Positions 48,806 to 58,002 of a DNA stretch of 64,000 bases are shown here, in pieces. The DNA is from Pseudonocardiaceae bacterium (GTDB lineage Bacteria; Actinomycetota; Actinomycetes; Mycobacteriales; Pseudonocardiaceae): positions 36,080 through 100,079 of the forward strand of contig WHSY01000003.1 in assembly GCA_009379815.1 (NCBI GenBank), given 5' to 3'. Position numbers and translations under genes: made by a program. A model generated the notes under the pieces. That model was not told where the DNA came from. It saw only the letters and a list, made by a program, of their open reading frames with translations, and did not search any database. The stretch's first letter is position 1. Each line of letters opens with the position of its first letter.

Positions 48806-50119
48806 TCATCCGGTACCTCGCCGGCCGAGGTGCCCGGCCACGCCGTGGATCGGCACCCGGGTCTGCTCGCCGGTCGTCATGTCCCGGATGGTGACCTCAC
48901 CGGCGGCGCGCTCGTCGGCCCCGTAGATCACACTGAAGCGAGCTCCCTGGTCGGCAGCCCATCTGAGTTGCTTCGCGAGCTTGCCGCTGCCCCCCAGGTA
49001 GGTCCCCGTCCGCCACCCGGCGTCACGGAGGTCGCCGGCCACGGCCAGGAGTTCGGGTCGTGGTGCCTCGATGACGGTGACGGCGACGTCCAGGCCGTCG
49101 GATTCCTGCTCGGCGCCGGCCGTGAGAGCGAGAATCCGCTCGACCCCGAGGGATCCACCGCACGCGGGCAGCTTCGGCCCGCCGAGCGATTCGACGAGTC
49201 CGTCGTATCGCCCACCGGACGCGATCGAGCCGGGCATGTCGGCTGCGACGACCTCCCAGATGATCCCGGTGTAGTAGTCGAGTCCCCTGACCATGCGCGG
49301 AGTGAACGCGATCCGATCCTCACCGATCCGGTCGGAGACCAACCCGAGGACCTCGTCGATCTCAGCCAGGCCCTCCCGCCCCTGCTCGGAACCACCGAGG
49401 GCCGCGCGCATCCTCGCGACGGAGTCCTCGGCGGTGAGGTCGGTGACCAGCGACTTCGCCGTGGTGGGGTGCAGGCCACGCTGCTCCAGCTCGGCCGCGA
49501 CCTCGGCGCTGTCCACCTTGTCCAGCTTGTCCAGCGTGATCAGCGCCCGACCTCCCAGAGCTTCGGGCACGTTGTAGGACTCCAGCAGGCCGGCGAGTGC
49601 ACGTCGTGAGTTGAGCAGGAACCGGTACCGCCGCAGCCCGAGCGCATCGAGCGCGTCGGACACGGCGCTCACGGTCTCGGCGTCGGACAGGGGCGAGGTG
49701 GATCCGACCACGTCCAGGTCGCACTGCACGAACTCGCGGAACCGTCCCTTGCCCGGCCGATCCGCACGCCACACGGGTGCGATGGCGTAACGCTTGTAGG
49801 GCGACGGGAGGCGGCTGCCGTAGGTGGCCACCACCCTTGCGAGCGGGACCGTCAAGTCATAGCGCAGCGCCAGATCGGCCTCACCACTCGCCTCGTGCTC
49901 GCCCCGCCGGAGGATCTTGAAGATGAGCTTGTCGCCTTCGTCGCCGTACTTGCCGGTGAGCACCTCGATTCGCTCGAAGGCCGGGGTCTGCAGAGGACCG
50001 AACCCGTACCGTTCGAAGACGTCCCGGATGGTCGCGAACGCACGCTCGCGATGCCGCAGCTCCGGCGCGAGGAAGTCGCGCGTTCCCGACGGCGGCTCCA
50101 ACTGGTGAGACGACCCCAT
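48806..50119 (-). CDS. hisS: Histidyl-tRNA synthetase
   Basis: Charges tRNA-His. Class II features: motif 1 region ([17 protein letters not shown]), motif 2 [29 protein letters not shown], the histidine-binding VRGLDYYTG, and motif 3 [10 protein letters not shown]. The anticodon-binding domain follows (about 335-437). ATG 50119 is preferred over GTG 50143 because AAGGAC precedes it at good spacing. 437 residues. The position in an alpha-glucan cluster is unusual; whether this is the only HisRS or a second copy cannot be decided from the window. Confidence 0.92.
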   Translation of the reverse strand: MGSSHQLEPPSGTRDFLAPELRHRERAFATIRDVFERYGFGPLQTPAFERIEVLTGKYGDEGDKLIFKILRRGEHEASGEADLALRYDLTVPLARVVATYGSRLPSPYKRYAIAPVWRADRPGKGRFREFVQCDLDVVGSTSPLSDAETVSAVSDALDALGLRRYRFLLNSRRALAGLLESYNVPEALGGRALITLDKLDKVDSAEVAAELEQRGLHPTTAKSLVTDLTAEDSVARMRAALGGSEQGREGLAEIDEVLGLVSDRIGEDRIAFTPRMVRGLDYYTGIIWEVVAADMPGSIASGGRYDGLVESLGGPKLPACGGSLGVERILALTAGAEQESDGLDVAVTVIEAPRPELLAVAGDLRDAGWRTGTYLGGSGKLAKQLRWAADQGARFSVIYGADERAAGEVTIRDMTTGEQTRVPIHGVAGHLGRRGTG

Positions 50120-50218
50120 ACCGGTCCTTTCCTGACTGGCCACGACCGGTCCAGCCTGTCACAGCGGGAGGGCAGGCCAGCCGGCTGTCACGACTGCGTC
50201 AGTGCCGGCAGCGGGCCG

Positions 50219-51085
50219 TCAGGGGTTGCGGAGCAGGGACCTGAACCGCGTGCCCAGCCACGGTTTGCGCCCCCAGGCCATCAGCTGGCCGTTGGCGATC
50301 GCCCGCCACTGGCTGCGACGGCCCCACGTCACCAGGAGGAACGCCACCGGGTCGGCCGAGATGTGGCAGTCGGCTCGACGCGACGGGGGGTCCTCGACCC
50401 GGAGCGCGCCATTATCGAAGACGAGCCGGAACCGGCTCCCTCCCCGGATTCGCAGGTCGTAGGCGGCCCGGATGCCGGCCGCGTCGGCGCTCGTCAGAGC
50501 GCGGGGATCGAGCGCCTGGATGACGGGCACGATGAACTCCGCCAGCACCATGGCCGCATGGGACGGCTCGATCCGCCACGCGCGGTTGTCGGCCCGCGCG
50601 ATGTCGTGACCGTGCACGATGGTCTCGTTGAGCAGGTGACCCGTCAACGTCGAGAGGCGGACGCTGGAGCCTTCGACCAGCCAGGGCCGTCGCTCGTCGG
50701 CGGACCCTTCCTCGCAGTACTCGAAGTAGGCCTCCGCCCTGGCCTCGATGCGGTCGGCGAGCACCCCGGGATCGCGCTCGGGGTCGGAGCGCACCCCGAG
50801 GTCGGTCACCTCGGCCAGCTCCCAGATGTCCCGGATCAGCGAGTCGCCGGCCGTGCCGGCGAGGCTGGGCATGACCCCGTAGATGCCGGAGAGATCCCGC
50901 CGCGCGAGTCCGGGCGCGACCAGCCACACCTGTGACAGATGCATGGCGGTCTCGGCCAGGGTCCAGTTCCCCACCGTGGGAGCCGCCGGATCCCGGACGG
51001 ATCGCAGCAGGGTCGTCACCCGGCGAACCTCGTTGCGGAGTGCGTCCTGCGTTCGCTGCCATCCGGTCCTCGTTGCGGCTTCCAC
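50219..51085 (-). CDS. Maleylpyruvate isomerase (DinB-like) N-terminal plus SCP2-like protein
   Basis: 288 residues. The N-terminal four-helix bundle (about 15-175: RTLLRSV...TLAETAMHLSQVW, with a metal-type His in HLSQ and in NETIVHGHDIARA) matches the mycothiol-dependent maleylpyruvate isomerase family. The C-terminal part (about 185-288) resembles an SCP2-like lipid-binding fold. Members act in mycothiol-linked chemistry, but the substrate is unknown. GTG 51085 has GAGGAG eight bases upstream and starts four bases after the GGDEF gene, so the two are probably co-transcribed. Confidence 0.8.
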   Translation of the reverse strand: MEAATRTGWQRTQDALRNEVRRVTTLLRSVRDPAAPTVGNWTLAETAMHLSQVWLVAPGLARRDLSGIYGVMPSLAGTAGDSLIRDIWELAEVTDLGVRSDPERDPGVLADRIEARAEAYFEYCEEGSADERRPWLVEGSSVRLSTLTGHLLNETIVHGHDIARADNRAWRIEPSHAAMVLAEFIVPVIQALDPRALTSADAAGIRAAYDLRIRGGSRFRLVFDNGALRVEDPPSRRADCHISADPVAFLLVTWGRRSQWRAIANGQLMAWGRKPWLGTRFRSLLRNP

Positions 51086-51089
51086 CAGG

Positions 51090-53267
51090 TCAGCTCCTCG
51101 CCTCCGTGCCGACTTGCGCCTCGAGTAGCAGCTCGATGTCCTGCGGTGGGCCCGGTCCGCCGAAGAGCCTGCCCACCGCCCAGTTGGCGCCGACCCACGG
51201 CCAGCATGCGGCCTGCTCCTCGGTGTCCACCGGGCAGGCGACCACGTTGACCCCGGCGGCACGGATGACGTGGATCAGGGCGTGCACCGACTGTGACAGG
51301 ATCCGCGAGGCATCGTCGGCCACTTGCCGGGACACCGGCTCGGCCACGCGCACCGCGCTGATCGGTAGCTCCGCGAGGCAGCGCAGCCCACCGATACCGC
51401 CGCCGAAGTCGTGCAGCCCGGTGCGGACACCCAGTTGTGCGAGTGTCCGCACGTTGTCCTCGGCGTCCTCACCGCCCTGGCCGGCAGGCATGCCGTCGAC
51501 CGAGCGCAGCGCGGCGGCCGGCATCCACAGCTGCAGCTCCGCCGGCTGCAGGCCGGTCTGCTGCAGCACCGCTCTGACCGCGGCCACCAGGTCGGGATCC
51601 TTCGCCTGCGACGGCGCCAGGGTGACCATCATCGGCGACGCTTCGTCACCCCACCGCTCGCGCCATGCCACAGCCTGCTCCGCCGCAACGCGCAGCAGCC
51701 ATTTCCCTGCCTCGTGGACCATGCCGGTCTGCTCCGCCAGCTGCATGCATCGCTGCGACGACACCACGCCGAGCTCGGGGTGCTGCCAGCTCAGTATCGC
51801 CTCGACGCCGACCACGCGGGGCGACTGCACGGTGCTCACCGGCTGGTACTCCACCGACAGCTCGCCGTTCTCCATGGCGCCCGGCAGCTCCGCCGCCAGC
51901 CGGAGTTCCACCCGCTCGGTGGCATCGAAGTCCGGGTCGAACATGGCCCACTGCCGCGAGCCCTGCCCACGGACCCGGCGCAGCGTGGCGCCCGCGGCCC
52001 GCAGCAGTTCGGCAGGCTCGCTGCCACCGACCCTGCACTGCACCACACCGATGCTCGCGGTGACCGCCACTCCCACACCGTCCAGGTAGACGGGCTCGGC
52101 GAACTCGCTGTTGATGGTCTCGGCCAGCACGCCGACGTCCGGCACCGGATCCCCGGCTTCGATGACGATGGCGAACTCGTCCCCACCGAGCCGCGCGACC
52201 ATCGCCTTCTGGTCGGCCACCACCGATTTCAGCCGCCTGGCGGACACATCGAGCAGCCGGTCACCGAATCGGTGCCCCAACCCGTCGTTGATCACCGAGA
52301 ACCCGTCCAGATCGAGATGTAGCAGGGTGATCACGGCCGACGGGTCGAGCACTCCGAGAATCTCCTCGAGGCGGGAGACGAAGTAGTGCCGGTTCGGCAG
52401 GCCGGTCGCCACGTCGTGCAGTGCCTGGTAGTTCAACCGCTCCGTGAGCAGGAACTCGTCGGTGAAGTCCTCGACCATCGTGGCGAGGTACTGGGGCTGC
52501 TGCTCGGTGTCGCAGAGCACCGAGACGGCCAGGTAGGCCTGTGCGGCCTCGCCGTCCTTGCGGCGCAACTGGAACTGCATCCGAAACCGCGGGTCCAAGC
52601 CGTCGAGCAGGCGCTGGTAGTGCCGCTGCAGCGACGGCTGGTCCGCGGCCGAGAACAGCTCAGTGAGCTCTCGCCCGGGCAGTTCTCCGGGGTCGTAGCC
52701 GAGGATCTCCTCCAGCGACGGGTTGGCGCGCACGATCCGCCCGTCGGGCTGGCTGATCGCGATACCGACCGCGGAGGAGTTGAACACCTCGGCGAACCGC
52801 GCCTCGCTGGCCTGCAGGTCCCGCTGGCTGTCCTGCCAGGACTTGACCAGCGCGCGTTTGAGGCTCTCCTGCTGATCGAAGATGTGATCGCGCAGCGCGG
52901 CCGTGTACCCGGCGGCCAGCGCCGCGAGCAGCCGGGTGACACGGTCAGCGAGTGGCAGCTGTGCAGCGCCGGGCAGCCACGTGGCGAGCAGCTCGACCGT
53001 GCGCGACAGGCTCTGCGGATCGGTGAAGCCCGCGGCCACCAGCCGGGTCCCGACATCGGAGGCGGCGTGGGTATCCACCTCGGGACCGGACAGCGCAGCC
53101 ACCAGCCGGCGGGCGTGCTCCTGCAGGTGACCTCGGATATCGGCCGGCGACATCGCAACGTAGGCGGTGGTGCGAAGGACGCGGACCCACTCGCCGGCAA
53201 GGGCATCCAGCGCAGGCGCGTCGTTGCCGGCGCCGGCAGCTGGGGCAGTCAGGTCATGTCCGGTCAC
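51090..53267 (-). CDS. Diguanylate cyclase: PAS-GGDEF with degenerate EAL domain
   Basis: 725 residues: an N-terminal helical sensory region (1-150), PAS (about 155-270), GGDEF (about 278-440) and an EAL-like domain (about 455-710). The cyclase motif is intact (RLGGDEF, 359-365), and the inhibitory RxxD just upstream is absent, so c-di-GMP synthesis without product inhibition is expected. The EAL domain has lost most metal and catalytic residues: EAI at 489-491, VTLAPSQ for the Asn segment, LHDFGGG for DDFGTG, VRVAEP for the Lys/Asp segment, VACPVD for AEGVE. The start is GTG 53267, overlapping the methyltransferase stop by four bases. Confidence 0.87.
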   Translation of the reverse strand: MTGHDLTAPAAGAGNDAPALDALAGEWVRVLRTTAYVAMSPADIRGHLQEHARRLVAALSGPEVDTHAASDVGTRLVAAGFTDPQSLSRTVELLATWLPGAAQLPLADRVTRLLAALAAGYTAALRDHIFDQQESLKRALVKSWQDSQRDLQASEARFAEVFNSSAVGIAISQPDGRIVRANPSLEEILGYDPGELPGRELTELFSAADQPSLQRHYQRLLDGLDPRFRMQFQLRRKDGEAAQAYLAVSVLCDTEQQPQYLATMVEDFTDEFLLTERLNYQALHDVATGLPNRHYFVSRLEEILGVLDPSAVITLLHLDLDGFSVINDGLGHRFGDRLLDVSARRLKSVVADQKAMVARLGGDEFAIVIEAGDPVPDVGVLAETINSEFAEPVYLDGVGVAVTASIGVVQCRVGGSEPAELLRAAGATLRRVRGQGSRQWAMFDPDFDATERVELRLAAELPGAMENGELSVEYQPVSTVQSPRVVGVEAILSWQHPELGVVSSQRCMQLAEQTGMVHEAGKWLLRVAAEQAVAWRERWGDEASPMMVTLAPSQAKDPDLVAAVRAVLQQTGLQPAELQLWMPAAALRSVDGMPAGQGGEDAEDNVRTLAQLGVRTGLHDFGGGIGGLRCLAELPISAVRVAEPVSRQVADDASRILSQSVHALIHVIRAAGVNVVACPVDTEEQAACWPWVGANWAVGRLFGGPGPPQDIELLLEAQVGTEARS

Positions 53268-54070
53268 GGCTTGCGGCCCACCCCAGCGTAGATCTCGGAA
53301 TGCTCGGCGTCCGGTCCGAGCTCCTCGGGCGACTCCGGACGCCACAGTGCCGTGCCCACCACGCCCGGCTCGACGAGATCGAACCCGGCGAACAAGTCGG
53401 TGACCTCCGCTCGGGTGCGCGGATAGAACCGGTCGTCCATGCGCCTCGACAGCTCGACGACCGCGGCCATCTCCTCGGGGCGGCTGTCGGCGGTGAAATG
53501 AGACAACGCCAGGTAACTGCCGGCAGCCAGCCGGTCCCGGTACCTGGCCACGATCTCGCGCGGGTGTTGCTCGTCGGGTACGAGGTGGAACACCGCGACC
53601 ATGAGCAACCCGACCGGTTCGTCGAAGTCCAGCAGCTGTTGGGTCTCGGCCGCCTGCAGGACGCGCTCCGGCTCGCACATGTCGGCCTGAATCATGGTGG
53701 CCCGCTCGTTGCCATCCAGCAGCAGCCGGCTGTGCGCCACGGCGACCGGCTCCTTGTCCACGTAGACGACTCTGGCGTGCTCGTCGGCGCGCTGAGCGAC
53801 CTCGTGGACGTTGCCGACCGTGGGGATGCCCGAGCCGAGGTCGAGGAACTGCCGCACGCCCGAGGACACCAGAAACAGGACCGCGCGGCGCAGGAAGGCC
53901 CGGTTGAGCCGGGCGATGTCCCGCATTCCCGGCATCGCCAGCGTGAGCTGGTCTCCCAGCTCACGGTCTGCGGCGAAGTTGTGCCCGCCGCCGAGCTGGT
54001 AGTCGTAGGTCCGCGCCGCGCTCGGCTGGTCGGCGTCGACTTCCGGCGGCACCCAGGTCTGTTCGGCCAT
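53264..54070 (-). CDS. S-adenosyl-methionine-dependent methyltransferase (Methyltransf_19/DUF574)
   Basis: 268 residues. Seen: SARTYDYQLGGGHNFAADRELG at the start, a SAM loop FLDLGSGIPTVGNVHEVA, VVYVDKEPVAVAHS, and the end motif EHSEIYAGVGRK. This is the DUF574 family, abundant in actinobacteria, often encoded beside regulators; its substrate is unknown. GGAGAGAG precedes the ATG. First gene of a probable operon with the diguanylate cyclase (overlap of four bases) and the isomerase-like gene. Confidence 0.87.
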   Translation of the reverse strand: MAEQTWVPPEVDADQPSAARTYDYQLGGGHNFAADRELGDQLTLAMPGMRDIARLNRAFLRRAVLFLVSSGVRQFLDLGSGIPTVGNVHEVAQRADEHARVVYVDKEPVAVAHSRLLLDGNERATMIQADMCEPERVLQAAETQQLLDFDEPVGLLMVAVFHLVPDEQHPREIVARYRDRLAAGSYLALSHFTADSRPEEMAAVVELSRRMDDRFYPRTRAEVTDLFAGFDLVEPGVVGTALWRPESPEELGPDAEHSEIYAGVGRKP

Positions 54071-54165
54071 GTGCTCTCTCCGTCACTCGTGATCGGTGTG
54101 ACGGATCCTACCGATCACCGCCAGCGACCACCCGGCTCCATCCGATTGACGGGAGCGTCAGGTGA

Positions 54166-55560
54166 TCACCGATCGTGACGGGTGTCGCCGTGCCCGGTGA
54201 TCCGAGCGATGGCGACGAGCGGGATCGGCAGCCACCCCGGGCGGTGAGCGTGCTCGTAGACGACCTCGTAGACGGCCTTGTCCAGCTCGAAGGCGTGCAG
54301 CAGCACCGCCTGTTCCCGCGGGTCGCCCGCGACCTCGGCGTAGCCGTCGCAGAAGGCCTCCCGGTTGCGCCCGGCCCATTCGAGGGCGGCGGTGGCGTGC
54401 TGGTCCGGGTCGACCTCGCCGACGAGCATGTGGTGGGCGGCGTAGTCGAAGGAGCGCAGCATCCCGCCGACGTCGCGCAGCGGCGACGCCGGCGCGACAC
54501 GTTCGGCCAGCGGGGCGGAAGGCTCGCCCTCGAAGTCGATGAGTACCCATCCGGTGACGCTGCGCAGGACCTGGCCGAGGTGCAGGTCACCGTGGATGCG
54601 CTGCATCGGGACCGGACCGCCCACCGTGCGGACTTCGTCGAACGCCGCACGCAGCGCCACCTCGTAGTGGGCCAGCTCGGGGACCGCTTGCTGCGCGGCG
54701 TCCAGCCGGGCGTGCATGGCGGTGGCGAGCGTGGACAGGTCGCCGGGGCCCGCCTCGGAGCTGCCGAGCGCCCGGGCGAGATCGGCGTGCACCGTGCCGA
54801 CCGCGTGGCCCAGCCGGTGCGCCTCCGAGGCGAAGTCCCCGCCGACCTCGTCGGGGTACGCGCCGGGCTCCGCGAGCAGGTCCCGCACGCTCGCGGTGGC
54901 CATCGCCCAGCCGTCGGCGGTGTTGGGCAGGAACTCGGTCAGCATGCCGAGCGTCACCGGCTCGCCGTCCAGCTCGCCTTCGATCGCGCCGAGCGGAGCG
55001 GCGATGTGCACGCACCCGACCCCTGCCAGCGCGCGGTGCAGCTCGAGGTCGGCGCTGGTGCCCGGCACGAGCCTGCGGAACAGCTTGAGGATGTAGGACT
55101 GGCCGTAGACCAGCGAGGTGTTCGACTGCTCGGCGCCGATGGGGCGGGACCGCTGGGTGGGATCGAGGTCGACGCCCGGCTCGTGGCCGAAGCTCAGCCC
55201 GTCGACCTCGGCGCCCTCGGCCAGCAAGTCCAGCAGCAGCGCGGTGAGCTCCGGATCGTGGATGGCCTGGTACACGACGCGGTCGCCGAGCGCCGTCACC
55301 CAGGCGTGGCCGAGGTGCTCGGGTACGTCGCTGCGCAGGCCCAGGATCAGCTGGTAGCGGTCGGGTTTCGGCTCCCCCTGCTCGACCTCGACCACGGCAT
55401 GCACCAGCTGCGGGTCCCCGCCGTCGAGTCGCACCGTCCGCACCGCCGTCACGGCGTGCACCGGCCGGTCCTTGCCGGCGAACCAGCGCTGCTCCGGGAG
55501 CCAGTCGCGCAGGGTGTCGGCCAGCTCCGCGATCACCGAGGAGGTCTCCTGCTGTGTCAC
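54166..55560 (-). CDS. mak: Maltokinase
   Basis: ATP-dependent phosphorylation of maltose to maltose-1-phosphate, the donor for GlgE. 464 residues of eukaryotic-kinase-like fold: N-terminal cap ([16 protein letters not shown]), the catalytic segment [11 protein letters not shown] and the metal-binding IDFEGEP. GTG 55560 overlaps the treS stop (GTGA) and has AGGAGG upstream. The open frame continues upstream on the same strand to 56553, but that part lies inside treS and is not coding. The treS-mak pairing is functional: TreS makes maltose from trehalose. Confidence 0.93.
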   Translation of the reverse strand: MTQQETSSVIAELADTLRDWLPEQRWFAGKDRPVHAVTAVRTVRLDGGDPQLVHAVVEVEQGEPKPDRYQLILGLRSDVPEHLGHAWVTALGDRVVYQAIHDPELTALLLDLLAEGAEVDGLSFGHEPGVDLDPTQRSRPIGAEQSNTSLVYGQSYILKLFRRLVPGTSADLELHRALAGVGCVHIAAPLGAIEGELDGEPVTLGMLTEFLPNTADGWAMATASVRDLLAEPGAYPDEVGGDFASEAHRLGHAVGTVHADLARALGSSEAGPGDLSTLATAMHARLDAAQQAVPELAHYEVALRAAFDEVRTVGGPVPMQRIHGDLHLGQVLRSVTGWVLIDFEGEPSAPLAERVAPASPLRDVGGMLRSFDYAAHHMLVGEVDPDQHATAALEWAGRNREAFCDGYAEVAGDPREQAVLLHAFELDKAVYEVVYEHAHRPGWLPIPLVAIARITGHGDTRHDR

Positions 55561-57359
55561 GGCGCCTCCTGGTCTCGGGTGATCTGGAACCAGTAGAAGC
55601 CGTGGCCGGGAAGGGTGAGCAGGTAGGGCAACTCCCCGACGGGGGGAAAGCGCACCCGTCCGGTGAGCTCCACCGGCACCTCGCCGGCGTGCTCGGACAG
55701 GTCCAGCTCCACCGGCTGCGGGAACCGGGAGAGGTTGTTGACGCAGACCACGACGTCCGGTTCGTCCCCGCCGGGAGTCTCGAACCGGCGCAGGTAGGCG
55801 AGCACGCTCGGGTTGGACGACCCGAGCTCGGCGAAGGTCCCCAGGCCGAAGGCCGGGTGCTCGTGGCGGACGTGGATCATCCGGCGCGTCCAGTTCAGCA
55901 GCGACTGGGTGGAGTTCGACTGCGCCTCGATGTTGACCGACTGGTACCCGTACACCGGGTCCATGATCACCGGCAGATAGATCCGGGCCGGGTCGCAGGA
56001 GGAGAATCCCGCGTTGCGGTCGGGGGTCCATTGCATCGGCGTGCGCACGGAGTCCCGATCGCCGAGCCAGATGTTGTCCCCCATGCCGATCTCGTCGCCG
56101 TAGTAGAGCATCGGGGAGCCGGGCAGCGACAGCAGCAGCGCGGTGAACAGCTCGAGCTGGTTGCGGTCGTTGTCCAGCAGCGGGGCCAGCCGCCGGCGGA
56201 TGCCGAGGTTCGCCTTCATCCGGGGGTCCGAGGCGTACTCGGCGTACATGTAGTCGCGCTCGTCGTCGGTGACCATCTCCAGGGTCAGCTCGTCGTGGTT
56301 GCGCAGGAAGATCCCCCACTGCGCGCCGGAGGGGATGCGCGGCGTCTGCGCCAGGATCTCCGAGATCGGAAACCGCGACTCCCGGCGCACCGCCATGAAG
56401 ATCCTCGGCATCAGCGGGAAGTGGAAGGCCATGTGGCACTCGTCGCCGCCGACGTCGGAGTTTCCGAAGTAGGGCACCACGTCGGCGGGCCACTGGTTGG
56501 CCTCGGCGAGCAGCACTCGGTCGGGGTACTCGTCGTCGACGACCTTGCGGCACCGCTTGAGGAACTCGTGGGTGCGCGGCAGGTTCTCGCAGTTGGTGCC
56601 CTCCTGCTCGAACAGGTAGGGCACCGCGTCGAGCCGGAAGCCGTCGATGCCGAGGTCGAGCCAGAACCGCAGGACGTCGACCATCGCCTCGCCGACCTCG
56701 GGGTTCTCGAAGTTCAGGTCGGGCTGGTGGCTGAAGAACCGGTGCCAGTAGAACTGCCCGCGCACCGGGTCGTAGGTCCAGTTCGACACCTCGGCGTCGA
56801 CGAAGATGATCCGGGCCTCGGGGTAGGCCGAATCGTCGTCGCCCCAGACGTAGAAGTCGCCGTAGGGCCCGTCGGGGTCACGGCGGGACTCCTGGAACCA
56901 CGGGTGCTGGTCGGACGTGTGGTTCATCACCAGGTCCGTGATGACCCGGATGCCGCGGCGGTGCGCCTCGTCGAGCAGCACGACGAAATCCTCGACGGTG
57001 CCGAACTCGGGCAGCACGGCCCGGAAGTCGCTGATGTCGTAGCCGCCGTCGCGCAGCGGCGAGGCGTAGAACGGCGGCAGCCACAGGCAGTCCACGCCGA
57101 GCCACCGCAGGTAGTCCAGCCTGGTGGTCAGGCCCCGCAGATCCCCGCTGCCGTTGCCGTCGTCGTCGCGGAACGCGCGGACCAGCACCTCGTAGAACAC
57201 CGCCCGCTTGAACCACTCCGGATCGCTGGGCGCCGCCCTCGCGTGCCGGAAGTCGCCGGCCTGCGGTTCGACCAGGTGCCCGTCGGGTAGCACGTCCTCG
57301 CCGGTGTGCGGCACCGCCCCGAGATCACGCTGGGACTCGGAACGCTGGTAGATCGACAT
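55557..57359 (-). CDS. treS: Trehalose synthase (maltose alpha-D-glucosyltransferase)
   Basis: Isomerises trehalose and maltose. The 600-residue GH13_16 enzyme has the nucleophile Asp ([13 protein letters not shown]), acid Glu ([10 protein letters not shown]) and the third Asp ([11 protein letters not shown]). ATG 57359 fits the known N-terminus of the family and has GAGGG nine bases upstream. It is translationally coupled to mak. On the opposite strand, the CoA-binding protein gene starts 185 bases away. Confidence 0.95.
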   Translation of the reverse strand: MSIYQRSESQRDLGAVPHTGEDVLPDGHLVEPQAGDFRHARAAPSDPEWFKRAVFYEVLVRAFRDDDGNGSGDLRGLTTRLDYLRWLGVDCLWLPPFYASPLRDGGYDISDFRAVLPEFGTVEDFVVLLDEAHRRGIRVITDLVMNHTSDQHPWFQESRRDPDGPYGDFYVWGDDDSAYPEARIIFVDAEVSNWTYDPVRGQFYWHRFFSHQPDLNFENPEVGEAMVDVLRFWLDLGIDGFRLDAVPYLFEQEGTNCENLPRTHEFLKRCRKVVDDEYPDRVLLAEANQWPADVVPYFGNSDVGGDECHMAFHFPLMPRIFMAVRRESRFPISEILAQTPRIPSGAQWGIFLRNHDELTLEMVTDDERDYMYAEYASDPRMKANLGIRRRLAPLLDNDRNQLELFTALLLSLPGSPMLYYGDEIGMGDNIWLGDRDSVRTPMQWTPDRNAGFSSCDPARIYLPVIMDPVYGYQSVNIEAQSNSTQSLLNWTRRMIHVRHEHPAFGLGTFAELGSSNPSVLAYLRRFETPGGDEPDVVVCVNNLSRFPQPVELDLSEHAGEVPVELTGRVRFPPVGELPYLLTLPGHGFYWFQITRDQEAP

Positions 57360-57544
57360 CAGCCACACCCTCGGGGACGCGGGACGTGCAGGCCGCTCGC
57401 CGGCGCGGCGGAAGGTCGCCGGGCGCGACGGTCGGCCCAGTCGTACCGGCGCACGGGCGGGGATGCAAAAGTGCGGGTGCGGCGTTGCACCTGCTGACCG
57501 TCGACCGTACCCGTCGGAGGGCCCCACGGCATGAGAGCAGCGGG

Positions 57545-57955
57545 ATGAGAGCGGCGCAGCCCGTGGCAGACATCCTCGGATCCACGCGGTCGGTCGCCGT
57601 GGTCGGGGTCTCCGACGACCCGTCCCGACCGAGCAACGAGATCACCCGCTACCTGCTGTCATCGACCTGCTACGAGATCGCGCTCGTCAACCCGAGGCTG
57701 CGGCGGCTCGTCGGCCGTCCGGTGTTCGGATCCCTCGCGGAGTTACCCCGGGTGCCCGACCTCGTCACGGTATTCCGCCAGCACGCCGCGCTGCCCGATG
57801 TCGCCGAGGAGGCCATCGCGGCAGGGGTGCGGACGCTGTGGTTGCAGCTCGGGCTCTACGACGAGCAGGTCGCCCGCCGCGCCGAGCAGGCCGGCCTGCA
57901 GGTCGTCATGGACCGCTGCATCAAGGTCGAACACATGCGGCTGCACCGCCGGTGA
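57545..57955 (+). CDS. CoA-binding (CoA_binding_2) domain protein
   Basis: 136 residues of a Rossmann-like fold: [75 protein letters not shown]. The family (YccU-like) resembles the CoA-binding domain of succinyl-CoA synthetase; its role is not known. It stands alone on the plus strand inside the minus-strand glgE-treS-mak group. Its stop codon lies in the repeat arm at 57952. No ribosome site or clear -10 marks the start, so the start is less sure than the frame. Confidence 0.82.
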   Translation: MRAAQPVADILGSTRSVAVVGVSDDPSRPSNEITRYLLSSTCYEIALVNPRLRRLVGRPVFGSLAELPRVPDLVTVFRQHAALPDVAEEAIAAGVRTLWLQLGLYDEQVARRAEQAGLQVVMDRCIKVEHMRLHRR

Positions 57956-58002
57956 GTGGCTGTGTTGGTCGCCCACGAGTCATGACTCGTATCGCCACTC
58001 AC
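57952..58002. repeat. Interrupted palindromic repeat overlapping two convergent stop codons
   Basis: Outer arms GTGAGTGGC (57952-57960) and GCCACTCAC (57994-58002) flank a perfect 16-bp palindrome (57975-57990). The right half is nearly identical (18 of 19 bases) to the right arm of the hairpin at 18232-18250. The TGA of the CoA-binding gene and the TGA of glgE both lie within the outer arms. Confidence 0.8.

Noticed and set aside
55561..56553. Extension of the maltokinase frame upstream, giving a 795-residue protein
   Set aside because: The added part overlaps treS out of frame and is Arg/Gly-rich nonsense. Homology and the GTGA overlap put the maltokinase start at 55560.
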